From: a virus
Direction: 5' to 3' (one strand)
DNA: 64,000 bases
IMG/VR virus record: IMGVR_UViG_3300034072_002211
Span: 124,001 to 188,000 of that record
In this document: positions 32,890 to 41,145 of the stretch, piece by piece
Layout: each line of letters opens with the position of its first letter
How positions within the stretch are numbered: the stretch's first letter is position 1
Notes under the pieces: model-generated
Told to the model about the DNA's origin: nothing
Seen by the model: only the letters and a program-made list of their open reading frames with translations
The model's database searches: none
Program-made: the position numbers and the translations under genes

Positions 32890-34029
32890 ATGGCAGTCTT
32901 TCCATTCACCGTGCGAGCAACTGACAGTGAAGGTTCTTTCGCTGATCGTCAGTTCAGTATCACGGTTCGTAACTCCAAGGTAGAACGCTACCTTGCTATC
33001 AATACATCAAACGCTTACACCAGTTCTGATGGCAATTCCTGGACTCTTCGCCCAGGAATGGGTGGTGTTACCTGTGCCTATGGTAATGGTATTTGGCTAA
33101 TCCTAGGTCTTGATTATATCAGGAAGTCAAATGATGGTGTGAATTGGTCCTATATTGCCAAGGCATCTCTGTCTATTGTGGACAATGATGGGGTTGTGGT
33201 CACAACTGGTGAGTGGCCTCCTATTACGTCTGTTCATCGTCTGGTCTTTTTGAATGGTAAGTTTCGCTTTGTTGGTAATACCAACTCTATCTACTGCTGG
33301 AGCTCTGAAGACGGGGTGACTTGGGTAAGATCAAAGATTCCTCAAATCGCTGGCAGTTTTTCAAATGCTCTTGGAGGCGTGCCTTTTCAGATCTACTCAG
33401 ACGGAAATACTCTTATCGTCAACAATCTGTATTCCGGTGGCACCGGCTCCCTACAGATGGGTTGGTATTCTACTGATGATGGAAAAACTTGGACCCAAGT
33501 AAGGAATATTGCTCTGGCCTCTTCTGCTATACAGTATAGTGGTAACCTGATTCGTATCAATGGTCTTTGGTTGTCTTTCCAGAATCAATCATCAAGTGTC
33601 TTTTATACCTATTCGTATTCTACGGATGGTAACAATTGGACCAATGGTACTATGAATGGCTCTTGGATAAATTCTTCCTACTATGTCAACACCCGTCGAA
33701 TTTTCTATGCCAATGGTACGATCTATGTTCCAGTTACCAAAGGTAGTTCACTCAATGGGCCAATGGAATATCTAACATCCACCAACGGTATCAACTGGAC
33801 ACCTAAGCAGTTTCGTGCCTGGAGCACAAGTTATGGTGACAGTGGTATGACTTACCGCAATGGTGTATTCTTGGCGTATTCGTCATACGGCGGTGGTACA
33901 GCTCTTTCGAATGATCCACTCAATGTCCCAAGTGGTGGTCTGAGGCTTTCGACCAATGGCAACACTTGGACTGAGGTGAACGTCTACAACACCACCGCAA
34001 CTCAGTTCACTGACGTAGCCGCCATGTAA
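32890..34029 (+). CDS. Cassette 1 protein C: Asp-box beta-propeller
   Basis: 379 residues, ATG 32890 after AAAGGAAGTCAAAC, 12 bp from gene B. The first 30 residues (FPFTVRATDSEGSFADRQFS) are the closing strands of a He_PIG domain without its beginning. The rest holds repeated Asp-box-like motifs (SSDGNSWTL, SNDGVNWSY, STDDGKTWTQ, STDGNNWTN, TSTNGINWTP, STNGNTWTE), indicating a six- or seven-bladed propeller of the sialidase/BNR shape. No sialidase catalytic set was identified. A carbohydrate-binding tip is a reasonable inference. Paralogue: 35709-36872. Confidence 0.85.
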   Translation: MAVFPFTVRATDSEGSFADRQFSITVRNSKVERYLAINTSNAYTSSDGNSWTLRPGMGGVTCAYGNGIWLILGLDYIRKSNDGVNWSYIAKASLSIVDNDGVVVTTGEWPPITSVHRLVFLNGKFRFVGNTNSIYCWSSEDGVTWVRSKIPQIAGSFSNALGGVPFQIYSDGNTLIVNNLYSGGTGSLQMGWYSTDDGKTWTQVRNIALASSAIQYSGNLIRINGLWLSFQNQSSSVFYTYSYSTDGNNWTNGTMNGSWINSSYYVNTRRIFYANGTIYVPVTKGSSLNGPMEYLTSTNGINWTPKQFRAWSTSYGDSGMTYRNGVFLAYSSYGGGTALSNDPLNVPSGGLRLSTNGNTWTEVNVYNTTATQFTDVAAM

Positions 34030-34033
34030 AGAC

Positions 34034-34063
34034 AATGGGGTGGATTCTAGAATCCACCCCATT
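34034..34063 (+). terminator. Perfect 15-bp inverted repeat terminator
   Basis: AATGGGGTGGATTCT is followed with no spacer by its exact complement AGAATCCACCCCATT, five bases after the stop of cassette 1 and 20 bp before cassette 2. Confidence 0.7.
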
Positions 34064-34082
34064 TCCATGGAATAAGTAAAGC

Positions 34083-34559
34083 ATGATTAGGTTTACTGGT
34101 AGATATCGTCCTGAGGGAAGAATAATTGTCTCGCGGATCACAGTGATTCCGCAGGAACCAGAACCTGAACCAGTAAACCTTGCTCCTGAGTGGGTAGATA
34201 TTCCAGGATCACTTGGTGTCTATGAAGAAGGCACCACTATTGACATTGTCCTAGAGGCTACTGACCCTGAAGCAGACATTCTTCAGTGGACAATCTACGA
34301 GGGAACTCTTCCAACTGGGTTGGTTCTTAATCCCAATGATGGCAGACTGTCGGGCACATTAGCTCAGCAGAATAATACCAAAGACTTCAACTTCCGCGTT
34401 CGAGTCACTGATACCAAGGGCAATAAGCTAGAGGGTCTCTTCTACATGACTGTCGTGGACACCACAACCACTGTGAGCTGGACAACTGACTCTGGGTCTC
34501 TTGGTTCACCCACTGCTGGTGAACCATTCGAAAAGCAGCTGGAGGCTAAGAGTGTATGA
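34083..34559 (+). CDS. Cassette 2 protein A: Ig-like, ends inside a domain
   Basis: 158 residues, ATG 34083. Same plan as 31277-31738: N-terminal IRFTGRYRPEGRI motif, a Pro/Glu linker (PQEPEPEPV), one complete He_PIG domain (IYEGTLPTGLVLNPNDGRLS), and half of the next (VSWTTDSGSLGSPTAGEPF). ATGA overlap with gene B. No late TATAAATA motif is seen here, so it may be read through from cassette 1. Confidence 0.85.
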   Translation: MIRFTGRYRPEGRIIVSRITVIPQEPEPEPVNLAPEWVDIPGSLGVYEEGTTIDIVLEATDPEADILQWTIYEGTLPTGLVLNPNDGRLSGTLAQQNNTKDFNFRVRVTDTKGNKLEGLFYMTVVDTTTTVSWTTDSGSLGSPTAGEPFEKQLEAKSV

Positions 34560-35698
34560 CCAGGAAAGTCATGTATCAAGTTACCGCAGGTAACTTGCCA
34601 CCTACACTCGAAATGGGCGAAGATGGACGCATACGCGGCACCACCGCGCATAGTGATGGTCCAGTATGGGATTCAGCTCTCCCGGAAAGTCTTGGTGAGT
34701 TTGATGAGTTCGAGAATGTTGGCATAATCCAACTGACTGCGACACCTGACTCTGCAAATCAGAGGACCATAGATTCCTACACCATTACGACTGATTCCTA
34801 TGGTATGCCTTGGGGCCTAAGGATCTCCGATGATGGTAAAATCACCGGTACCGTCGCTGAGCTCAAGTATCCTCAGAAGTTCTACTTTGGTGAAGATGAA
34901 CGCCCCACTTGGACCACTCCCTTTGGTTCTCTGGGGACCTATGATGAAGGTGTGAGTGCCTCGGACATTGACTTCACAGCCGTCCCTATTGCTGGTCGTT
35001 CTATTGCCCACTATACTGTGATTGATGGTGCTTTGCCTTGGGGCATTCGCATGGAGAGCAATGGTAACTTAAGGGGCAACATTTCTGACCTCAAGTGGAC
35101 TGATGGTCCTTGGACTCCGCCATTTCCCCTTCCGGTTTGGACTACTCCAGCGGGTAAGCTTATCACGCTAAATGAGGAAGAGAACATTGCTCTGACTATT
35201 ACGGCAACTTCACCAGCAGGCAGAACCATTTCCCACTATAGGGTGGTGGATGGCAACTTGCCTTGGGGTGTTCGTCTTGATTCCGATGGTGTATTCAGAG
35301 GTTCAGCAGCTGAACTCAAGAAGTATAGCCCACCAGAGCCACAGGATGCCATCACTGCACCTGTATTCAGTGACACCGTTCTGATCAATACTGTACCTAC
35401 CACTGTATTGAATGGTGGTAGTTTGGGATCATTCCAGATTGGTATCAACCAAGTCTTTGTATTCGACTTCACAGTTGCGGAGGGTAGATCACCAATTCAG
35501 ATCATTATTGAACATGAACCAGATTACATGCCACCATTTGGTTTCAGGCCACGCAATACTAATGGTTTGGAACCAAATACTCTCTTGGGCCGTTTCAACG
35601 CTGAAACTACAAAACCAGGTACCTATCCAGTCAAGGTCAGCATTTTGGATTCTGCTTATCAGAAAACCTCAAGGACCTACAGCATTACATTAACTTAA
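34556..35698 (+). CDS. Cassette 2 protein B: tandem He_PIG Ig-like domains
   Basis: 380 residues, ATG 34556, with GGAGG ten bases upstream inside gene A. It begins mid-domain (YQVTAGNLPPTLEMGEDGR) and carries four further Ig-like domains with WGxRxxxxGxxxG signatures. It is one residue longer than its counterpart and divides at the same point. Confidence 0.85.
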   Translation: MTRKVMYQVTAGNLPPTLEMGEDGRIRGTTAHSDGPVWDSALPESLGEFDEFENVGIIQLTATPDSANQRTIDSYTITTDSYGMPWGLRISDDGKITGTVAELKYPQKFYFGEDERPTWTTPFGSLGTYDEGVSASDIDFTAVPIAGRSIAHYTVIDGALPWGIRMESNGNLRGNISDLKWTDGPWTPPFPLPVWTTPAGKLITLNEEENIALTITATSPAGRTISHYRVVDGNLPWGVRLDSDGVFRGSAAELKKYSPPEPQDAITAPVFSDTVLINTVPTTVLNGGSLGSFQIGINQVFVFDFTVAEGRSPIQIIIEHEPDYMPPFGFRPRNTNGLEPNTLLGRFNAETTKPGTYPVKVSILDSAYQKTSRTYSITLT

Positions 35699-35708
35699 GG
35701 AAGACACC

Positions 35709-36872
35709 ATGACAACTTTTCCATTCACAGTCAGGGCAACTGATGACCAGGGTGCCTTCGCGGATCGTAACTTTTCAATTACTGTTAGGAACTCTAAGGT
35801 TGAGCGCGTTGCTGTCCTAGGTAACTCAGCTATTTGGTCTAGCCCAACCGGAACTGGTACGTGGACTAGGCGCGATGCGCTAGGCGGTTCCACGTTTGCC
35901 TATGGTAACAATACTTGGGTAATCATTGGTGCATCTACCAATCAGGTAAAGATTTCCTATGATCTAATCAACGTTCAGATCATTGAACCAAAAGATGCTC
36001 AGGGTAACTCCTACTCGTTCAACAACGTGGACATTAGCAATGTCATCTTTGTAAATGGTAAGTTCTACTTCGTTGCTCTAAACCAGGTCGATGGCAAGTA
36101 TATGATGCTTTCTAGCATTGACGGAATCTCTTGGGACATGGATGAGATCCCAGCCAGCCTCTTGCCTACAAATATCAAGCCCCGCACCTTCCCCACGTGG
36201 AACACTACAAGCCAGCTAGTCAATTTGGCTTGTAGCGGTGGTGTGATGACAATGGCTTTCTGGGCCAGCGGTGGTAACACTGGCGCAGCACCATTTGATG
36301 CGTTTGGTATCCGCTCGCTCGACTATGGTAAGACGTGGACCAAGATGACTGATATCAGCCGCTCATCTGTTCGTAGCTCTGGACTTTTCTACTTCAACGG
36401 CGTCTATATTGCTCTGTGCCCTTATTCTTCTAATAGCAACAATGCTTATCAGCACCTAACTTCAACTGATGGTTTGGTGTGGACCAATGTCATCCACAAT
36501 ACTGCGACTACTGGCGTTCATGCCTTCTATAGGGATAGTGTTGCTTACTTCTATCCTGTCAAGGTCATGTATAACAATGGTACTCTGAACATGCTTTATG
36601 GCAGGACGAACCAGTCTACCACTGGTTTGGAATGGATCAGGAACTATTCCTACGATGCTATTTCGTGGAGCCAGTCCGCGCTAACTTTCGTTACTAATGC
36701 TTATCAGGCCACAACAACTCACTCCAGGCATGTAGGCACGTTTGGTAATGGTAGGACGTTCTTCTTGAACTCTACTATTCCATCGGTAACTTACCAGTCT
36801 GGTGGTTCTTACTTGAGCCAGAGTTTGCCAAATCCCGTTGGTAGCTATTACGAAATCCTCACTATGGGCTAA
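35709..36872 (+). CDS. Cassette 2 protein C: Asp-box beta-propeller
   Basis: 387 residues, ATG 35709 after AAGGAAGACACC. The first 35 residues are nearly identical to those of its paralogue (FPFTVRATDDQGAFADRNFS ... NSKVER). The propeller part is strongly diverged with fewer clear Asp boxes (SSIDGISWDM, SLDYGKTWTK, TSTDGLVWTN). A conserved anchor with a variable binding part is what duplication for altered host range would give. Confidence 0.85.
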   Translation: MTTFPFTVRATDDQGAFADRNFSITVRNSKVERVAVLGNSAIWSSPTGTGTWTRRDALGGSTFAYGNNTWVIIGASTNQVKISYDLINVQIIEPKDAQGNSYSFNNVDISNVIFVNGKFYFVALNQVDGKYMMLSSIDGISWDMDEIPASLLPTNIKPRTFPTWNTTSQLVNLACSGGVMTMAFWASGGNTGAAPFDAFGIRSLDYGKTWTKMTDISRSSVRSSGLFYFNGVYIALCPYSSNSNNAYQHLTSTDGLVWTNVIHNTATTGVHAFYRDSVAYFYPVKVMYNNGTLNMLYGRTNQSTTGLEWIRNYSYDAISWSQSALTFVTNAYQATTTHSRHVGTFGNGRTFFLNSTIPSVTYQSGGSYLSQSLPNPVGSYYEILTMG

Positions 36873-36878
36873 GGTAGG

Positions 36879-36904
36879 TGAGCCGGGCGCCAAGGCCCGG
36901 CTCA
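36879..36904. terminator. Terminator between convergent cassette 2 and minus genes
   Basis: TGAGCCGGGC (36879-36888) pairs with GCCCGGCTCA (36895-36904) around a 6-base loop, followed by TTTG on the plus strand. Confidence 0.7.
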
Positions 36905-36929
36905 TTTGCCCTCAGATGCCCTCTCAGGG

Positions 36930-37082
36930 TCAGATAATCATCGCGGCTCCCAGCACCAAGCCTAGGCAAACGGGCGCTACGAGCAGCGTCTGCCAATCCC
37001 TTAATGCTTCCTTCATGGCTTCTTCCATAGCCTTGCGCTCTTCAGCGGACGCAAAGGCATACCAGACCAACCAGGGGTTCAT
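36930..37082 (-). CDS. Small one-helix membrane protein
   Basis: 50 residues, ATG 37082 after GGAAGAGGC, ATGA-coupled to the upstream gene. The first 30 residues are amphipathic and charged (AEERKAMEEAMKEAL); the last 18 (LLVAPVCLGLVLGAAMII) form a single transmembrane helix at the C-terminus, a tail-anchored layout. Confidence 0.7.
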   Translation of the reverse strand: MNPWLVWYAFASAEERKAMEEAMKEALRDWQTLLVAPVCLGLVLGAAMII

Positions 37083-37735
37083 GCCTCTTCCTTTCGTGCT
37101 TCTTCCATTTCGCTGATCAGGACCACTCGCTCAGTGGCACCAATGTATTCGCCCCACACTAGCTTGAATAGCATGGCATCCTTGGGGTTGGTGAAGTAGA
37201 ACGTGCCATTGGTCCAGCGGTTGACCATGTAGATGTCCTGACTTTCCCAGCGTTTACCCAAGTTGTCAGTTAGCCACTCTTCCATTTCGTCCAAGTGCTT
37301 GGTTGTCGTGCCAGGATAGGTCGTGCTCTTGCGCGCAGGAACTCGGATGGCGATGCGGTATTTGTTGTGGAAGAGGATCTTTCTGGTGATCACCTTTTCC
37401 CGCTCAAGCATCTCAGTATGCTTGTCATCCATGGGTCGTTCGTATTCGTCGAAGCTATCCTGACCCACGATGCCCGCGAGGTAAGTGAAGACCTCGGGAT
37501 CCTTGAAGAACACGGTGTAGAGGTTCTTAGCAGGACGACGCTGCCAAGTATAGGGACCCTCATACGAGGAACTCGTAATACCGCGCCAGTTGTTCTTGCC
37601 GAATTTGATGTTCAGGAGCCACTCCAAGATCTCAGGCGTTGGCTTCTGGGGCTCGCGATTGTTCTTGCGACAGATGATGGCGAGGCGGTGATTGAACTTC
37701 TTGTAATAGATCTTCTTGGTAAACGTCTCTTTCAT
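37079..37735 (-). CDS. FKLTWGG-family protein, two-domain
   Basis: 218 residues, the longest member, ATG 37735 after AGGAGGCGTA. Unit 1: EILEWLLNIKFGKNNWRG then TVFFKDPEVFTYLAGIVG, a degenerate block. Unit 2: KYRIAIRVPARKS, EMEEWLTDNLGKRWESQDI, then FYFTNPKDAMLFKLVWG and a 22-residue acidic/basic tail. A tandem fusion of two units. Confidence 0.82.
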   Translation of the reverse strand: MKETFTKKIYYKKFNHRLAIICRKNNREPQKPTPEILEWLLNIKFGKNNWRGITSSSYEGPYTWQRRPAKNLYTVFFKDPEVFTYLAGIVGQDSFDEYERPMDDKHTEMLEREKVITRKILFHNKYRIAIRVPARKSTTYPGTTTKHLDEMEEWLTDNLGKRWESQDIYMVNRWTNGTFYFTNPKDAMLFKLVWGEYIGATERVVLISEMEEARKEEA

Positions 37736-37743
37736 TACGCCTC

Positions 37744-38004
37744 CTACCAACGCAACAGAAACAAGGCTGCGTCTCGATCTTTCTGCAGGATGACGTGGAA
37801 CTGAGTGGCGGAAGTGGTCGGACTGGTTGCTACAGTCTCAGGCCAGAACTGATAATCATAGGGCTTGAAGGTTTTCATAACCCAAGCAGCAACTTCCTGG
37901 TGATCATCATAGTCTGAGAACCGCAGCCAGAAGTGATGCTCAGGACGCGGTACACCATTGATACACTCGGTGTTGGGTCGAACGTAACGGACAATGTCGC
38001 TCAT
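37744..38004 (-). CDS. FKLTWGG-family protein (LFLLRW end)
   Basis: 86 residues, ATG 38004 (ATGA). Helix EVAAWVMKTFKPYDYQF; end VILQKDRDAALFLLRW. Confidence 0.78.
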   Translation of the reverse strand: MSDIVRYVRPNTECINGVPRPEHHFWLRFSDYDDHQEVAAWVMKTFKPYDYQFWPETVATSPTTSATQFHVILQKDRDAALFLLRW

Positions 38005-38306
38005 ACGTCCCATGCCAATCGCACCAACATCGTGTCGCGCTTCTCTTTGAGAAAGTAGACAATCTTCATGTCGTAGCGGCGTTCAATGGCGAGCGCCGCC
38101 CACGAGACTGCTAGGAGCTCATCATCTGGATAGTGGCGACGGGCACGATCACCTAATGTCTCGTCGAACCATTGGTCCAGAGCTTCCAAGTCATTGGTGA
38201 CCATGGTGACGTAGACGCCAGCTTCACGAGCCAAAGGATCGCCGGGATAAGCCGGAAGCCATTCTTCCAGCTCATCCGCACCAACTAGCTTTGCTTGAAA
38301 CTCCAT
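38001..38306 (-). CDS. FKLTWGG-family protein (VRLAWDV end)
   Basis: 101 residues from ATG 38306; an earlier non-ATG start near the upstream stop (38347) cannot be excluded because ATG 38306 lacks a good SD. Helix LDQWFDETLGDRARRHY; end YFLKEKRDTMLVRLAWDV. Confidence 0.72.
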   Translation of the reverse strand: MEFQAKLVGADELEEWLPAYPGDPLAREAGVYVTMVTNDLEALDQWFDETLGDRARRHYPDDELLAVSWAALAIERRYDMKIVYFLKEKRDTMLVRLAWDV

Positions 38307-38346
38307 AGCACCAGCTAAACGGTGGCACTTTGGTTTGTCATTATTC

Positions 38347-38562
38347 TCAATGCAGAAGCAAGAAGCGCACCGCATCTATCATTCTGGTGAACTTGTAGAT
38401 CATCACTTTGCCGTAGGGTGGTTCATAACCGTCCTGCAGGTCCCAACCACCGTCGCCCATTTCAGTGAAGATCCAATCGGTGAGACTGTAATGATCCTCG
38501 CCCACGATCCAATAGGGATAATCTGGTGAGCCAAATGATGATACGTGATAGAGCCTAGACAC
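38347..38562 (-). CDS. FKLTWGG-family protein (RFLLLH end)
   Basis: 71 residues, GTG 38562. N-terminus with YPYWIVG, helix SLTDWIFTEMGDGGWDL, end IYKFTRMIDAVRFLLLH. Confidence 0.72.
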   Translation of the reverse strand: MSRLYHVSSFGSPDYPYWIVGEDHYSLTDWIFTEMGDGGWDLQDGYEPPYGKVMIYKFTRMIDAVRFLLLH

Positions 38563-38574
38563 CCAGTCAGTTTA

Positions 38575-38832
38575 TTATCTGAGTCTCTTGTCTGTCATTA
38601 AAGGATGGCTGAGGATAAAGCGGATCGAGTCGATCTTGCTGATGAACTTGAACAGCATGTGATTTCCGTTGAAGCTGTCGTGGATGTGGCAGAAGTCATA
38701 TCCACGCTGTGCAAAGTGTTCACACCACTTTTCTTCTGGAGAGCTTGACCTAACAGACGAAGTTCCACCAACGCCTACCCAATAGGGATAGAACTCATCG
38801 TCTACGACCATGCTATAGAATAGTTCAGACAT
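38575..38832 (-). CDS. FKLTWGG-family protein (RFILSH region)
   Basis: 85 residues, ATG 38832 overlapping the upstream stop. YPYWVGVGG near the N-terminus and FKFISKIDSIRFILSH near the end pair it with its neighbour 38347-38562; the two are probably sister copies. Confidence 0.74.
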   Translation of the reverse strand: MSELFYSMVVDDEFYPYWVGVGGTSSVRSSSPEEKWCEHFAQRGYDFCHIHDSFNGNHMLFKFISKIDSIRFILSHPLMTDKRLR

Positions 38833-39064
38833 CGTGCTTCAGCTTACAGAACATCGCGTCTGACTTCTTGGCAAAGTGAAAGCTCTGTGTCCAGTTGCGT
38901 TGGTCCACTTGCTGCATCAGCCCGGCAGTCCACTCATTGTGGCAGAACATCTTACAGTGGAGACTCACATCCATGAGCTCACTCTCCCGCCCTCTGTAGA
39001 CGAGAACATAGGGCAAAGGATAGTCCTCATTGCCCTCGAAGTCATGGAAGTATTTGAGGTTCAT
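38825..39064 (-). CDS. FKLTWGG-family protein (FCKLKHDV end)
   Basis: 79 residues, ATG 39064 (ATGA). YPLPYVLVYRGRE forms the N-terminal strand; end FHFAKKSDAMFCKLKHDV. Confidence 0.76.
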   Translation of the reverse strand: MNLKYFHDFEGNEDYPLPYVLVYRGRESELMDVSLHCKMFCHNEWTAGLMQQVDQRNWTQSFHFAKKSDAMFCKLKHDV

Positions 39065-39318
39065 GCGAACGCCAACTTGACCATTGCGGCCGTGCCTTTG
39101 TCGGAGAAGCTGAACTTCACCTTGCTCCAATGGGTCACAGGATGGACATCAACGGGTTGGCGGAAGGCGTCACCCTTGTTCAGGTTACAGACGAAGTCCC
39201 AGATCGACTGCATGTCCTCAGGCGTGCCCTCGAACTCCAGACAATAGTGGGTGAAGCCGATGATCTTACCGGCCTTCTGAACGCTTCCCGTGCGGGTAAA
39301 GGTGCCGAGTAGGTTCAT
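39061..39318 (-). CDS. FKLTWGG-family protein (VKLAFA end)
   Basis: 85 residues, ATG 39318 (ATGA). Helix DMQSIWDFVCNLNKGDAF; end FSFSDKGTAAMVKLAFA. Confidence 0.78.
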   Translation of the reverse strand: MNLLGTFTRTGSVQKAGKIIGFTHYCLEFEGTPEDMQSIWDFVCNLNKGDAFRQPVDVHPVTHWSKVKFSFSDKGTAAMVKLAFA

Positions 39319-39596
39319 GCCAGGGTCAGCTTACACCTGAGAGCGTCGCTCGCAGCCTTAAAGCCAAAGCGTTGCTCACGTAGCGCATCAGGCTGCTTGG
39401 CCCTCAAACGGGCTATGATGTTGGCCGCTGCGCCCTGGCCGAAGGTGATCTCAGGAATCACCTCTTTGCGCTTTCCAGCGATGACATATTGGGTGCGATG
39501 CTTGCTCGTCCAAGCGATCAGCTTGTCGAGCTCAGCGTCTGTGCCCTGGACGACCAACCAAGTGATGTCGGTCTTGATGGTGTCAATGAACTTCAT
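39315..39596 (-). CDS. FKLTWGG-family protein, first of third array
   Basis: 93 residues, ATG 39596. Helix LDKLIAWTSKHRTQYVI; end FGFKAASDALRCKLTLA. The upstream 70 bp contain a large hairpin and a possible TTGATT-N16-TTAATG promoter. Confidence 0.78.
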   Translation of the reverse strand: MKFIDTIKTDITWLVVQGTDAELDKLIAWTSKHRTQYVIAGKRKEVIPEITFGQGAAANIIARLRAKQPDALREQRFGFKAASDALRCKLTLA

Positions 39597-39610
39597 CTGA
39601 TACCCACGGA

Positions 39611-39640
39611 AATGGTGAGGGAATTTCTCCCCTCACCATT
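39611..39640 (-). terminator. Terminator after TPM-domain gene
   Basis: AATGGTGAGGG (39611-39621) pairs with CCCTCACCATT (39630-39640), 25 bp beyond the stop of the TPM gene. Confidence 0.65.
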
Positions 39641-39664
39641 AACGGAGTCAGGCTGGTAAATCAA

Positions 39665-40792
39665 TTACCAATCAGAGCCACCGCCGCCTCCACCCGACGA
39701 GCCGCCGGAATCATACGAGCTCGAGGACGAGCCGCTGTCGTAGCTGCTGGACGAAGAACCCCAGGACGAGCTGCTGGACGAGGAACCATAAGAGGAACTG
39801 GACGACCAGCTGTCCCGCGAACGGCGGTCTTCTTCCTCACGGTCGCGTCGACGACGCGCTTCACGCTCCTCTTCGTCCCTGCGAGCCCTGCGACGGGCCT
39901 CTTCAGCAGCCACCGCAGCCGCAGCGTTGCTGGTCGAGGAAGTGGTCGTGCGGGCGCTCGTTGGGGTCCGACCCACGGGCGCTGCCGGTTTGGGACGGGA
40001 AGGAACGTAGGTGGAAGCCGGTGGGGTCGGACGAACCGGAGCAGGCTTGGGCTGAGTGGCTGCGCGGATTCGCGCTTCCTCGGCTTCGCGCAAGCGGGCG
40101 GCTTCACGTTCGCGAGCCTGTTCTGCGTAGCGAGCCTGACGGGCTTCTTCCTCACGCTTGGCCTTGCGGAAGTTCAGGAGCAGGATGATACCGCCGACGA
40201 GCAGAATGCCGCCGATGATGAACAGGACCAGCATTCCAGCATCCTTGCTCTGTGCCTTCTCGACCGCGGTGGGCTGAGTGCTGGCCGCAAGTTGCTGGGG
40301 CGTCACCACTTCCTGGCTGATCTCGTTGCCGATGCTCGTAACACCGAGGACGATCGCGTCAGCAGGCTTGCCGGCCTTCATGAGCGGGACCATGCTGTCG
40401 GTGATGACGGTCGAGCGCAGATCGGTCAGGACACCTTCGAGGCCGTAGCCGACCTCGATCTGGAGGCGCCGAGGATTGCTCATCGAGACCAGCAGGAGGA
40501 CGCCGTCATTGCGGGTCTTGTTGCCAATCTTGTAGAAGCGGAAGGCGTTGTTGATGTAGTCCTGGACCGGCGCGCCGTCGAGTGTCGGCATGGTGAGGAC
40601 CACGATGTGGTGATGGGTGCGATTGTAGATCTCGCGGATTTGACCTTCCAGCGCAGCTTCCTGGGCTTCGGTGAGAAGATCGGCTCGGTCAACAATGGAT
40701 TCATTGCTGGCGAGTGGCGGCGGGTTGGGAATTGCGGCGAGGGCAGGAGACCCAAGGGTCAGCGCGGCCAACGCCAAGAGGATCTTCTTCAT
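39665..40792 (-). CDS. Secreted/membrane TPM-domain protein (YgcG-like)
   Basis: 375 residues from ATG 40792, chosen because AGGAGAT precedes it and a signal peptide (MKKILLALAA..., cleavage after ALA about residue 19) starts there. Residues about 32-158 form a TPM domain (SIVDRADLLTEAQEAALEGQ; GVLLLVSMSNPRRLQIEVG), as in the YgcG/Psb32 family. A transmembrane helix follows (186-206), then a highly charged helical region (210-260), a Pro/Thr-rich linker, an Arg/Glu segment and a Ser/Gly tail ending GGGGGGSDW. Such proteins sit in the envelope with unknown function. It is unusual in a phage and may alter the host envelope. Confidence 0.88.
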   Translation of the reverse strand: MKKILLALAALTLGSPALAAIPNPPPLASNESIVDRADLLTEAQEAALEGQIREIYNRTHHHIVVLTMPTLDGAPVQDYINNAFRFYKIGNKTRNDGVLLLVSMSNPRRLQIEVGYGLEGVLTDLRSTVITDSMVPLMKAGKPADAIVLGVTSIGNEISQEVVTPQQLAASTQPTAVEKAQSKDAGMLVLFIIGGILLVGGIILLLNFRKAKREEEARQARYAEQAREREAARLREAEEARIRAATQPKPAPVRPTPPASTYVPSRPKPAAPVGRTPTSARTTTSSTSNAAAAVAAEEARRRARRDEEEREARRRRDREEEDRRSRDSWSSSSSYGSSSSSSSWGSSSSSYDSGSSSSSYDSGGSSGGGGGGSDW

Positions 40793-40818
40793 AGGATCTC
40801 CTGGTTTTAGGTGTCTCA

Positions 40819-40846
40819 CCTATACAATCAGTTAACCAAGTGTCAA
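40819..40846 (-). promoter_or_regulatory. Promoter, TTGACA-N16-TATAGG
   Basis: Minus strand -35 TTGACA (40846-40841), -10 TATAGG (40824-40819). Drives the TPM gene. Confidence 0.7.
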
Positions 40847-41145
40847 CCTTTTTGGTTGTCCTGGCTGAACAGAGCAACAGTGCGCTTCATCACCTCTTCT
40901 TTGTAGGCCTTGCCCATGACGTCACCAAGTGCCGCTTCCATTCGGGCCTGGATAGTCCTGGGGTTGTGACCATCTTTGATGGCGGTCTGGATGTAATCGA
41001 GCCAGTCAACCACGTAGCCCTTGGTTTTGAACTCGTGGAGGACCAGTTCAAGTGGAACGCCCCGCGTAAAGCAAAGCGTTCCAACTCCTGCGAATACTGG
41101 CTTCCCGTCGTCAGTTTTGCCCGACTGACTTAGGATGCGGCTCAC
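40843..41145 (-). CDS. Unknown 100-residue protein
   Basis: GTG 41145 after GGAGGCAAA, overlapping the upstream stop as GTGA. Sequence VSRILSQSGKTDDGKPVFAG then helical (LELVLHEFKTKGYVVDWLDY; RMEAALGDVMGKAYKEEV). Its last bases overlap the -35 of the TPM promoter. No family recognised. Confidence 0.75.
   Translation of the reverse strand: MSRILSQSGKTDDGKPVFAGVGTLCFTRGVPLELVLHEFKTKGYVVDWLDYIQTAIKDGHNPRTIQARMEAALGDVMGKAYKEEVMKRTVALFSQDNQKG

Noticed and set aside
32875-32892. Stop-codon readthrough joining cassette 1 genes B and C
   Set aside because: B and C are in the same frame in cassette 1 but not in cassette 2, and C has its own SD in both.
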